From assembly GCF_000153225.1 (NCBI RefSeq), contig NZ_CH724148.1:1182640-1246639 (forward strand): DNA of 64,000 bases, in the 5' to 3' direction. The position numbers and the translations under genes were made by a program. Origin of the DNA: Polaribacter irgensii 23-P. Its GTDB lineage: Bacteria > Bacteroidota > Bacteroidia > Flavobacteriales > Flavobacteriaceae. Position 1 is the stretch's first letter, and each line of letters starts with the position of its first letter. Positions 56,862 to 64,000 of the stretch are shown here, piece by piece. The notes below the pieces were generated by a model, which saw only the letters and a list, made by a program, of their open reading frames with translations, was not told where the DNA came from and searched no databases.

Positions 56862-57689
56862 ATGCAACAACTGATTTACTTTTTTCGAAAGTTTAAATAT
56901 TTTTTATTCTTTTTATTGTTGCAATGTATCGCTTTAACACTCATTTTCACCAATCTAAATTTTCACAAAAGTAAGTATGTTACTTCTGCAAACGCCGTGA
57001 CTGGTAGTTTCTACAATTATACCTTTAGTATTTCGGAGTATTTTAGTTTGAAGAAGACGAATCATGAATTACTAGTGGAGAATACCCTCCTGAGAAATCG
57101 CTTAGAACAAAAACAAAAAACGACTTTTCTTACAGACTCCACTCTAATAGATACGATAAAATACTTTCAAAAATACACTTTTTCAAATGCGCGTATTATT
57201 AATAATAACTTTACGAAGGCATTCAACTATCTTACTCTTAACAAAGGGATACATGATAGTATCCGCAAAGAAATGGCAGTTGTGAACGGGAAAGGAATCA
57301 TTGGAATTACGGAAACAGTTTCTCTCAACTACACAAGAGTTCAATCAGTGCTTAACAAAAATTCCAAATTAAATGCGAGGTTGAAAAATAGCGGATATTT
57401 TGGTTCTTTAAAATGGGATGGGCAAGATTATAGAATTCTTCAGTTAACAGACATTCCGAGGCAAGCGGTAGTGAAAATTGGAGATACTATAGAAACTGAC
57501 GGGAAATCTACTATTTTTCCAGAGGGTATTTTGATTGGAATCGTAGTTGGGGTAGATAATAACAATGCGGCAGACAACGCGATTGATGTGAGGTTATTTA
57601 ATGATATGAGTAGTGTTGGGCCAGTATATATTATCAAGAACTTACATAAATATGAAATTAAAGAGTTAGAAAATACGATCAATGAGTAA
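56862..57689 (+). CDS. mreC: Rod-shape determining protein MreC
   Basis: The 275-residue protein has one membrane helix (about 13-32, FLFFLLLQCIALTLIF), a coiled-coil (about 65-90), and a periplasmic beta-barrel domain with VNGKGIIGITETVSLNYTRV and FPEGILIGIVVGV. It links MreB and the wall enzymes. It follows mreB by 22 bases and overlaps mreD by 8 bases. Confidence 0.95.
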   Translation: MQQLIYFFRKFKYFLFFLLLQCIALTLIFTNLNFHKSKYVTSANAVTGSFYNYTFSISEYFSLKKTNHELLVENTLLRNRLEQKQKTTFLTDSTLIDTIKYFQKYTFSNARIINNNFTKAFNYLTLNKGIHDSIRKEMAVVNGKGIIGITETVSLNYTRVQSVLNKNSKLNARLKNSGYFGSLKWDGQDYRILQLTDIPRQAVVKIGDTIETDGKSTIFPEGILIGIVVGVDNNNAADNAIDVRLFNDMSSVGPVYIIKNLHKYEIKELENTINE

Positions 57690-58185
57690 GACAATCTCCT
57701 TCGGAATTCTTTTTCTATTTGTAGTCTTACTGCAAGTCTTCGTCTTAAATAACATTTTATTTTTAGGGCATGTAAACCCTTATTTATATATTATTTTCAT
57801 TTTCTTATTTCCCTTGAAAAAAAATAGATTTGGCTTTTTATTCGTTGCCTTTTTATTGGGGTTAAGTGTGGATTTTTTTTCTGACTCTAGTGGGATTCAC
57901 GCTTTTTCAACGCTGACAATTGCGTATTTGAGATTATTTTTTGTGAGCGTTTTTTTTAGAAAATATGAAGTAGATTATCCTTTTTTTAATTTGGATTTAG
58001 AACCTTTTGGGAAGAAGCTTAACTATGTTACCACCTTAACATTGGTCCATCATTTTATCTTATTTTCTTTCGCTAACTTTAGTTTTGAGAATTTTTCTCA
58101 AGTGGTATTGAATACACTCTATTCAAGTTTTTTTACATTGGTACTTTATTTCTTGGTGGTTTACATTTTTTCTAAAAAACAATAA
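57682..58185 (+). CDS. mreD: Rod-shape determining protein MreD
   Basis: This 167-residue inner-membrane protein has about five helices. LLQVFVLNNILFLGHVNPYL and the LLGLSVDFFSDSSGIHAFS segment match the MreD family in Bacteroidetes. It overlaps mreC by 8 bases and shares a single base with mrdA, so translation of the three is likely coupled. Confidence 0.92.
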   Translation: MSKTISFGILFLFVVLLQVFVLNNILFLGHVNPYLYIIFIFLFPLKKNRFGFLFVAFLLGLSVDFFSDSSGIHAFSTLTIAYLRLFFVSVFFRKYEVDYPFFNLDLEPFGKKLNYVTTLTLVHHFILFSFANFSFENFSQVVLNTLYSSFFTLVLYFLVVYIFSKKQ

Positions 58186-60077
58186 TGCAAAAAAGTTTTT
58201 TACTTTATTTTTTAATTACGCTTGTAGGTGTAGTTTTTATAGGTCGTTTATTTCAACTCCAAATAATTAGGGGTGAAAAATATGATCCAATTCACAATGC
58301 TGCAGTAAAGACAGAATATGATTATCCAGAAAGAGGATATATTTATGACAGAAATGGGGTGTTGTTGGTTGCAAACCAAATTTCTTATGATGTTATGATG
58401 CAGCCAAATCAAGTAGTCGCTTTAGATACATTAGAATTTTGCAAGCTACTAAAAATAACTAAAAAAGATTTTTTAAGGAGATACCAGAAAGCAGATGCGT
58501 TCGCTTCTTACCTCCCTTCAGTTTTTTTAAAACAGTTAGCAAAAGAAGACTTTGCATTTCTTCAAGAGAAGCTTCACAAGTATCGTGGATTTTTTATCCA
58601 GAAAAGAATTATTAGAGAGTATCCTATAAATGCCGCAGCAAATGTTTTGGGGTATATAGGCGAGGTAAATGAACAACTTGCAAAAACAAACAGTTACTAT
58701 CAAGCCGGTGAGTTGATTGGCAAAGATGGTATTGAAAAACAATACGAAGATTTTTTAAGAGGTAGGAAAGGAAAAAAATATTTTAACAGGAATAATTTTA
58801 ATAAGGTTACAGGTTCCTTTAAGAATGGAGATAAAGATACATTGGCAAAAAATGGTAAAGATTTAAAGTTAACATTAGACATTCAACTTCAGGAATACGC
58901 TCAAAAGTTAATGAAGGGTAAAAGAGGAGGTATTGTTGCCATAGAGCCGAGTACTGGAGAAATTTTAGCTTTAGTTACTGCTCCTTCTTACGATCCAAAC
59001 ATGTTGGTTGGTAGAAAACGATCTAAAAATTCGGTAATCTTAATGGATCCAGAAAATTTGGCAAAGCCAACATATGATAGAGGATTAAAAGCTTCTTATC
59101 CGCCTGGTTCACCTTTTAAAATGATGAATGCTTTAATTGGGTTACAAGAAGGTGTGATTACGCAAAAAACTTCTTTTTATTGTTATCATGGTTACCAGTA
59201 TGGGGGGCGGGCGAGTGATTTTATGGGTTGCCACTGTGGAATCTATGGACAACCGATTCAATTAAAAACGGCTATTGCGAAGTCTTGTAATAGTTATTTT
59301 TCAAATATTTATAAGAGAATTATTCAAAAAAATAACAAGCCTTCTGAGGGTTTAGATGCTTGGAGTGAACACGTGAAAAGTTTTGGGTTGGGAAATTATT
59401 TAGGGTACGATTTACCACAGGGGAGTCCCGGTTTAATTCCTACAGGAAAGTATTATGACGACATGTATAGATATGCTTGGAGTGCCTCTACAAATATCTC
59501 AAATGCTATTGGACAAGGAGAAGTGCAGACGACTCCGATTCAGTTGGCTAATTTTACTGCTGCAATTGCAAATAAGGGTTTTTTTTACACGCCACATATT
59601 TTAAAAGAAGTTAACAATACTCCAATAGATTTTTTGGATTTCACGAAGAAAAAACAAACAACGATTGATAGAGAACATTTTACGCCAGTTATAGAAGCGA
59701 TGTACGAAGTTTTTAATACAGGAACAGGTAGGTGGAGTCAAGTGAAAGGAATTGAAATTTGTGGGAAAACAGGAACTTCAGAGAATTATGCGGTAGTGAA
59801 CGGAGAAAGAATAAAGTTGGAAGATCATTCTATTTTGGTCGCTTTTGCACCAAAAGACAATCCAAAAATTGCGCTTGCTATTTTTGTGGAAAATGGTGGT
59901 TATGGTTCTGCAATTGCAGCCCCTATTTCTAGCCTTTTGATAGAGCAGTATTTAAACGGTAAAATTTCTGAAGCAACGAAGTATCGAGAGACGAACATGA
60001 TGAAGATTAGTCTGCAAGCAGAATATGACAAACTAATCCCCAAAAAAAAGGTAGAAATTGAGGAGGGAACGAAATAA
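58185..60077 (+). CDS. mrdA: Penicillin-binding protein 2, elongasome transpeptidase
   Basis: This class B PBP crosslinks side-wall peptidoglycan together with RodA. The 630 residues have an N-terminal membrane helix (about 5-22), a pedestal domain with RGYIYDRNGVLLVANQ, and the transpeptidase domain with SxxK in PPGSPFKMM, SxN in KSCNSYF and CGKTGTSENY. All catalytic motifs are intact. Its end overlaps rodA by 20 bases. Confidence 0.96.
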   Translation: MQKSFLLYFLITLVGVVFIGRLFQLQIIRGEKYDPIHNAAVKTEYDYPERGYIYDRNGVLLVANQISYDVMMQPNQVVALDTLEFCKLLKITKKDFLRRYQKADAFASYLPSVFLKQLAKEDFAFLQEKLHKYRGFFIQKRIIREYPINAAANVLGYIGEVNEQLAKTNSYYQAGELIGKDGIEKQYEDFLRGRKGKKYFNRNNFNKVTGSFKNGDKDTLAKNGKDLKLTLDIQLQEYAQKLMKGKRGGIVAIEPSTGEILALVTAPSYDPNMLVGRKRSKNSVILMDPENLAKPTYDRGLKASYPPGSPFKMMNALIGLQEGVITQKTSFYCYHGYQYGGRASDFMGCHCGIYGQPIQLKTAIAKSCNSYFSNIYKRIIQKNNKPSEGLDAWSEHVKSFGLGNYLGYDLPQGSPGLIPTGKYYDDMYRYAWSASTNISNAIGQGEVQTTPIQLANFTAAIANKGFFYTPHILKEVNNTPIDFLDFTKKKQTTIDREHFTPVIEAMYEVFNTGTGRWSQVKGIEICGKTGTSENYAVVNGERIKLEDHSILVAFAPKDNPKIALAIFVENGGYGSAIAAPISSLLIEQYLNGKISEATKYRETNMMKISLQAEYDKLIPKKKVEIEEGTK

Positions 60078-61338
60078 TATTTTTGCCGGTATTGACTGGC
60101 TTTTGGTGCTTATTTTTATAGTTTTGGTCAGCTTTGGTTGGTTCAATATTTATTCAGCCTCAAAAACAGAGGAAGACCTAGAATTGCTGAGTTTTTCAAC
60201 TGAATACGGGAAGCAGCTTATCTTTATCTTTCTAACAATTCCTTTAATTATCACAATTCTTTTTTTTAATTCTGAGTTCTATGAGAAGTTTTCAGGAATT
60301 TTTTATATTGTTTCTTTAGCAACGCTTGCTGGATTGTTTCTTTTTGGGAAAACAATTAACGGAGCTACTTCTTGGTATAGTTTTGGAGTATTGGGTCTAC
60401 AGCCTTCGGAGTTTGTAAAGGCATTTACGGCATTAGCAGTGGCGAAACTAATAAGTGATCGGCAGTATAGTTTTAAGTTAGTTAAAAATCAAATTAAAGC
60501 TTTTGTTGTTGTATTCATACCCGCTTTTTTAATCACATTACAACCAGATGTTGGTTCTGCGCTTATTTACTTATCTTTTTTCTTGGTATTTCACAGAGAG
60601 GGCCTAACGCTAAATTATATCATTTCGGGAGTTCTTGTGATTGTCTTATTTATATTAACTATTTTATTTGGCGTTTCGTGGGTCTTATTCGGTTTCTTTA
60701 TACTGATCAGCATTCTTAGCGCTTATGCAATTTATAGAGGTGGGAAGCGTTTTTTGCGTTTTAATTGGTATAAAATTATAGCATTATACGTGGTAGTTGC
60801 TATTTTAATTATTGGATCGGGATATGCCTATACTACTGTTTTTAAGCAGCACCACAGAGATCGCTTTGAAATTTTACTTGGGTTAAAAAAAGACAATCAA
60901 GGTATTGGGTACAACTCATATCAATCGGAATTGACGATAAGTTCAGGAGGGTTTAATGGCAAAGGATTTTTAAAAGGAGACTTAACTCAGGGTGATTTCG
61001 TTCCAGAGCAGCACACAGACTATATTTTTAGCGTAATCGGTGAAGAGTGGGGTTTTGTAGGGAGTTCTTTTGTGATTATTTTGTTTATGATTTTGTTGTA
61101 TCGCATTGTGTACTTAGCGGAAACACATACAAATAAATTTGGTCGGATTTACGGATATAGCTTGGCGTCAATTTTATTCTTTCATGTTATTGTGAATGTA
61201 GGAATGGTCATCGGTTTACTTCCAACTGTTGGCATTCCTTTGCCTTTCTTTAGCTACGGAGGCTCTTCTTTGTGGGGCTTTACAATCTTACTTTTTATTT
61301 TTGTTAGATTGGATGCTCATAAAAATCATGATTTATAA
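60058..61338 (+). CDS. rodA: Peptidoglycan glycosyltransferase RodA (SEDS family)
   Basis: RodA polymerises glycan strands for cell elongation. The 426-residue membrane protein has about ten helices and SEDS motifs such as LGLQPSEFVKAF, QPDVGSALIYLSFF, PEQHTDYIFSVIGEEWGF and GIPLPFFSYGGSS. Translation begins at TTG 60058, giving MRRERNNIFAGIDW; no ATG or GTG is near, and the N-terminus matches relatives. It overlaps mrdA by 20 bases. AGGAGG occurs at 60061-60066, just inside the reading frame. Confidence 0.94.
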   Translation: MRRERNNIFAGIDWLLVLIFIVLVSFGWFNIYSASKTEEDLELLSFSTEYGKQLIFIFLTIPLIITILFFNSEFYEKFSGIFYIVSLATLAGLFLFGKTINGATSWYSFGVLGLQPSEFVKAFTALAVAKLISDRQYSFKLVKNQIKAFVVVFIPAFLITLQPDVGSALIYLSFFLVFHREGLTLNYIISGVLVIVLFILTILFGVSWVLFGFFILISILSAYAIYRGGKRFLRFNWYKIIALYVVVAILIIGSGYAYTTVFKQHHRDRFEILLGLKKDNQGIGYNSYQSELTISSGGFNGKGFLKGDLTQGDFVPEQHTDYIFSVIGEEWGFVGSSFVIILFMILLYRIVYLAETHTNKFGRIYGYSLASILFFHVIVNVGMVIGLLPTVGIPLPFFSYGGSSLWGFTILLFIFVRLDAHKNHDL

Positions 61339-61580
61339 CAACGGGCAAATACAGCGTTTATCGTCTCCTCGTAGATAGTAGTTGTATCGATCGTAATCAG
61401 CTTAATAATGATGTTGTAGTGCCGCTTATCTTAGAGAATACACTGAAGGGGAGTACCTTTCTGTTTCATTGATAGCCATTGCTATGCGGGGTAGAAAAAT
61501 ACGAAAGCTTTAGTCCTGAAATTACAAACAGAGGACGCTATCTGTTAAAAGAGCTATTTCGTATATTGTTAGAAACAAAA
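61328..61580 (+). pseudogene. Coding-like interrupted stretch after rodA, possible gene remnant
   Basis: This interval is visibly richer in G and C than the surrounding intergenic DNA. It holds several short protein-like frames: an ATG at 61328 giving MIYNNGQIQRLSSPRR then stop; an open segment 61332-61466 in another frame; and, after stops at 61467-61475, a run in that frame continuing as GVEKYESFSPEITNRGRY and LLKELFRILLETKK into the terminator. Another open piece (YLREYTEGEYLSVSLIAIAM) overlaps in a third register. The pattern suggests a frameshifted remnant of a gene I do not recognise; a structured RNA is the other possibility. Confidence 0.35.
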
Positions 61581-61609
61581 AAAAACCTAAATAAAATATT
61601 TAGGTTTTT
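61581..61609. terminator. Bidirectional terminator between rodA region and rpsT
   Basis: AAAAACCTAAAT (61581-61592) and its complement (61598-61609) form a 12-pair stem with a 5-base loop. On the minus strand it is followed by nine T, just beyond the rpsT stop; on the plus strand by five T. Confidence 0.85.
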
Positions 61610-61629
61610 GATTTTAAAGAAATAAAAAT

Positions 61630-61881
61630 TTAGAGAGCAGCTACGTGCTTCGTTAATTTTGATTTGATGTTGGCAGCCTTATTCTTGTGAATAATATTTT
61701 TCTTAGCTAATTTGTCTAGCATAGAAATGACAGCATTTAATTTCTGTTCTGCTTCTGTTTTGTCTTCTAAAGTACGTAGATTTCTTACCGCATTTCTTGT
61801 GGTCTTGTGCTGGTATTTGTTACGTAACTTTTTAGCTTCGTTACTTCTAATTCTTTTTAATGCTGACTTGTGATTTGCCAT
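61630..61881 (-). CDS. rpsT: 30S ribosomal protein S20
   Basis: The 83-residue basic protein begins MANHKSALKRIRSNEAKKLR and ends NIKSKLTKHVAAL, a complete S20. It is part of the body of the small subunit and binds 16S rRNA. Its gene begins 32 bases after the tRNA-Glu gene on the same strand, and no separate promoter is visible in that gap, so the two are probably on one transcript. Confidence 0.97.
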   Translation of the reverse strand: MANHKSALKRIRSNEAKKLRNKYQHKTTRNAVRNLRTLEDKTEAEQKLNAVISMLDKLAKKNIIHKNKAANIKSKLTKHVAAL

Positions 61882-61913
61882 AACCTTTGTTTCGTTTTTT
61901 TATTAAAACTTTG

Positions 61914-61985
61914 TAGTCCGTACGGGAATCGAACCCGTGTTACATGGATGAAAACCATGCGTCCTAACCCCTAGACGAACGGACC
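61914..61985 (-). tRNA. tRNA-Glu (anticodon UUC)
   Basis: The 72-base gene folds as a full cloverleaf: acceptor GGTCCGT with ACGGACT (one G-U pair at the end), D arm around GTCTAGGGGTTAGGAC, anticodon stem CATGG/CCATG enclosing TTTTCAT with anticodon TTC, and T arm ACGGG-TTCGATT-CCCGT. The discriminator is A. CCA is not encoded. Confidence 0.95.
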
Positions 61986-62016
61986 AGAACAATTAAGTAT
62001 GCCCTAATTGCGGGTG

Positions 62017-62046
62017 CAAATATACAACGTTTTTTAAATTGTGCAA
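62017..62046 (-). promoter_or_regulatory. Promoter of the tRNA-Glu and rpsT unit
   Basis: On the minus strand TTG (62044-62046), 19 bases, and TATATTTG (62017-62024) match both consensus boxes. Transcription should start about 25 bases before the tRNA. The initiation region resembles that of the rimP operon (TATATTTGCACC in both). Confidence 0.75.
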
Positions 62047-62055
62047 TAATTATTT

Positions 62056-62077
62056 AAAAAAAAATGCTTTTTTTTTT
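62056..62077 (-). terminator. Weak possible terminator after proS
   Basis: Nine A (62056-62064), TGC, and ten T (62068-62077) could form an A-U hairpin 4 bases beyond the proS stop. It is weak and lies next to the tRNA promoter. Confidence 0.3.
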
Positions 62078-62080
62078 AAA

Positions 62081-63559
62081 TTAATACGCCTTCGCAAAAA
62101 GCACTCTTTTCGAAGAGGGCTTTCCACTAAAAACACAAACCCCAATTTCTTCAATTGCATCGTTAGGAATACACCTAATTGTCGCTTTGGTTTGCTCTTT
62201 TATTTTATCTTCAGTTTCTGCTGTACCATCCCAATGCGCAGATACAAACCCGCCTTTATTTTTTATAATGGTTTTAAAATCTTCAAAACTATTTACAGCG
62301 GTAGTATTGTCAGCTCTAAAATTAAGAGCTTTATTGAACAAGTTCTGCTGAATTTTTTCTAAAAGATCTAATACAAAAGAAACAACTTCGTCTTGAGCTA
62401 CTGTTTGTTTTTCAAAAGTATCTCTCCTTGCAACTTCAACAGTACCGTTCTCTAAGTCTCTACTGCCTATGGCAATCCTTACTGGAACACCTTTTAATTC
62501 GTATTCAGCGAATTTTGCACCTGGTCTATACGTGTCTCTATCGTCAAACTTTACAGAGGCTCCTTTTGCACGCAATTCTTTTACAAACATCGCTACTTTA
62601 TCGGAAATAGCCTGTAACTGCGTTTCATCTTTATAGATGGGCACAATTACAACTTGTATTGGAGCTAATTTTGGAGGTAGAACAAGTCCGCTATCATCAG
62701 AATGCGTCATAATTAACCCTCCGATTAATCGGGTAGAGACCCCCCATGAAGTTGCCCATACATATTCTTTTTTCCCTTCTTTAGAAGTGAATTTAACATC
62801 AAAAGCTTTTGCGAAATTCTGACCTAAAAAATGACTAGTACCCGCCTGTAGCGCTTTTCCATCTTGCATTAATGCCTCAATGGTCAGGGTGTCTTCTGCT
62901 CCTGCAAAACGTTCGCTGTCAGATTTAGCACCCTTTACTACGGGCATGGCCATAAAATCTTCAGCAAAAGTGGCATATATATCTTGCATTTGTTGCGCTT
63001 CTGTAATTGCTTCTGCCCTTGTGGTGTGTGCTGTGTGCCCTTCTTGCCATAAAAATTCTGCGGTTCTTAAAAATAAGCGCGTACGCATTTCCCAACGGAC
63101 TACATTTGCCCATTGATTTATTAATAAAGGCAAATCTCTGTAAGATTGAATCCACCCTTTATAGGTGCTCCAAATTATAGCTTCAGAGGTGGGTCTTACA
63201 ACCAATTCTTCTTCTAATTTTGCGTCTGGATCCACGCGAAGTTTTCCTGGATTATCAGGATCATTTTGCAAACGATAATGTGTAACCACTGCACATTCTT
63301 TTGCAAATCCTTCTGCATTTTTTTCTTCTGCTTCAAAGAGACTTTTAGGGACAAAAAGAGGAAAGTAGGCATTTTGATGCCCTGTTTCTTTAAACATTCT
63401 GTCTAGCTCTGCTTGCATTTTTTCCCAGATAGCAAAACCATAAGGTTTTATCACCATACAGCCTCTGACTGCGGAGTTTTCTGCTAAATCAGCTTTTACA
63501 ACTAATTCGTTATACCACTTCGAATAATCGTCTGCTCGTTTTGTTAAATGTTTACTCAT
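62081..63559 (-). CDS. proS: Prolyl-tRNA synthetase, short archaeal/eukaryote-like form
   Basis: This class II synthetase charges tRNA-Pro. The 492 residues include [20 protein letters not shown], the motif 2 region [12 protein letters not shown] with [19 protein letters not shown], the tail of the catalytic core [16 protein letters not shown], and an anticodon domain ([13 protein letters not shown]). It lacks the editing insertion of the long bacterial type, so it is ProRS type 3, as is usual in Bacteroidetes. It is transcribed alone, divergent from the lipoprotein gene at 63735. Confidence 0.96.
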   Translation of the reverse strand: MSKHLTKRADDYSKWYNELVVKADLAENSAVRGCMVIKPYGFAIWEKMQAELDRMFKETGHQNAYFPLFVPKSLFEAEEKNAEGFAKECAVVTHYRLQNDPDNPGKLRVDPDAKLEEELVVRPTSEAIIWSTYKGWIQSYRDLPLLINQWANVVRWEMRTRLFLRTAEFLWQEGHTAHTTRAEAITEAQQMQDIYATFAEDFMAMPVVKGAKSDSERFAGAEDTLTIEALMQDGKALQAGTSHFLGQNFAKAFDVKFTSKEGKKEYVWATSWGVSTRLIGGLIMTHSDDSGLVLPPKLAPIQVVIVPIYKDETQLQAISDKVAMFVKELRAKGASVKFDDRDTYRPGAKFAEYELKGVPVRIAIGSRDLENGTVEVARRDTFEKQTVAQDEVVSFVLDLLEKIQQNLFNKALNFRADNTTAVNSFEDFKTIIKNKGGFVSAHWDGTAETEDKIKEQTKATIRCIPNDAIEEIGVCVFSGKPSSKRVLFAKAY

Positions 63560-63734
63560 AAAAAAAAGTTTGGCACAAATATTGGTACCTTTATAGTGAA
63601 ATATATTAAAAGAATGTTCAAGTTTTAAGAAACATTACAAAACTACTACAAAAAGGTTAGTTACCTAATAATCTTTAGTTTTTTTTGCTGAACAATCACA
63701 CGATAAACTAATGTGAACGCTAAAATCTATACGT

Positions 63735-64000
63735 ATGAAAAACGCTCCTAAAATAAGAATTTCGTATCCATTTATACTATGTGCAATTGCTAATTTGTTT
63801 TTAGTTTCTTGTGGAACCTATCAAAGTGTTTATAGCGAGGATGGAATTTATAACAGCGATGCTGGCTTTCAACAAAACAAGCAAATTATTGTGGTAACTG
63901 AAAAATCAGTTGAAAATAACGATACTGAATATTTTACAAAGGAATTAGAGCGTCTTGATTATGTTAACGAGACCGTTATTTTCACCGATGTAGACGGTTA
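63735..64000 (+). CDS. Lipoprotein of unknown function, cut off by the window edge
   Basis: An ATG frame runs 88 codons to the right edge. It begins MKNAPKIRISYPFILCAIAN, with a lipobox LVSC (Cys26) followed by GTYQSVYSEDGIYNSDAG, a pattern common among Flavobacteriaceae outer-membrane lipoproteins. The part in view is rich in acidic and aromatic residues. No domain is recognisable and the function is unknown. The interval 63560-63734 upstream shows no clear promoter. Confidence 0.75.
   Translation, partial: MKNAPKIRISYPFILCAIANLFLVSCGTYQSVYSEDGIYNSDAGFQQNKQIIVVTEKSVENNDTEYFTKELERLDYVNETVIFTDVDG

Noticed and set aside
1..64000. Prophage, insertion sequence, integron, CRISPR array, restriction or toxin-antitoxin genes
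   Set aside because: No integrase, transposase, phage structural gene, direct-repeat array, methylase or toxin motif was seen on either strand.

Overview
The window is chromosomal DNA from an AT-rich marine-type member of the Flavobacteriaceae (Bacteroidetes), similar in gene content to Polaribacter or Tenacibaculum. The evidence is SusC/SusD proteins with an ECF sigma/FecR pair, a short 287-residue primary sigma factor, a complete alternative complex III (actABCDEF) followed by cox2 and cox1, the class II-type short proline-tRNA ligase, and promoters of the phylum form TTTG-N19-TAnnTTTG with almost no Shine-Dalgarno sequences. The genus is inferred, not shown.

Layout. 1-773: partial minus-strand gene of unknown function. 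906-3224: leuA and leuB. 3217-11791: an OPA-family transporter, then a minus-strand susD, susC (with a signalling STN domain) and fecR, with the ECF sigma gene divergent; this block separates leuAB from 12065-18959, which holds ilvD, ilvB, ilvN, ilvC and ilvA. 19132-21619: non-phosphorylating GAPDH and a universal stress protein, sharing a bidirectional terminator. 21686-26464: rimP-nusA-infB, with a clear promoter and a terminator-like leader hairpin. 26549-38637: a SPOR protein, then the respiratory operon carrying electrons from quinol through alternative complex III to a haem-copper oxidase. 38688-42921: ruvB, a SulP transporter, a periplasmic rhodanese and the primary sigma factor. 43223-47610: a TPP riboswitch in front of a TonB-dependent receptor, with arfB, a NadR-like kinase and PnuC further upstream on the same strand. 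47683-49688: a phosphopantetheinyl transferase and ahcY. 49795-52993: a three-gene cysteine-pair operon (HYC_CC_PP protein, TonB receptor, HMA protein) that looks like metal, probably copper, handling. 53146-61338: a GAF/fRMsr-like protein, a possible 45-residue protein, purH, and the rod-shape operon mreB-mreC-mreD-mrdA-rodA. 61328-61985: a coding-like but interrupted stretch, rpsT and tRNA-Glu. 62081-64000: proS and the start of a lipoprotein gene.

Most of the window is housekeeping. No phage, insertion sequence, integrase, CRISPR array or toxin-antitoxin pair was seen. The most interesting signals are the TPP-riboswitch-controlled outer-membrane receptor, the cysteine-pair operon, the rimP leader hairpin, the sensory SusCD island placed between leu and ilv genes, a possible leaderless ruvB message, and the decayed-looking reading frame after rodA.
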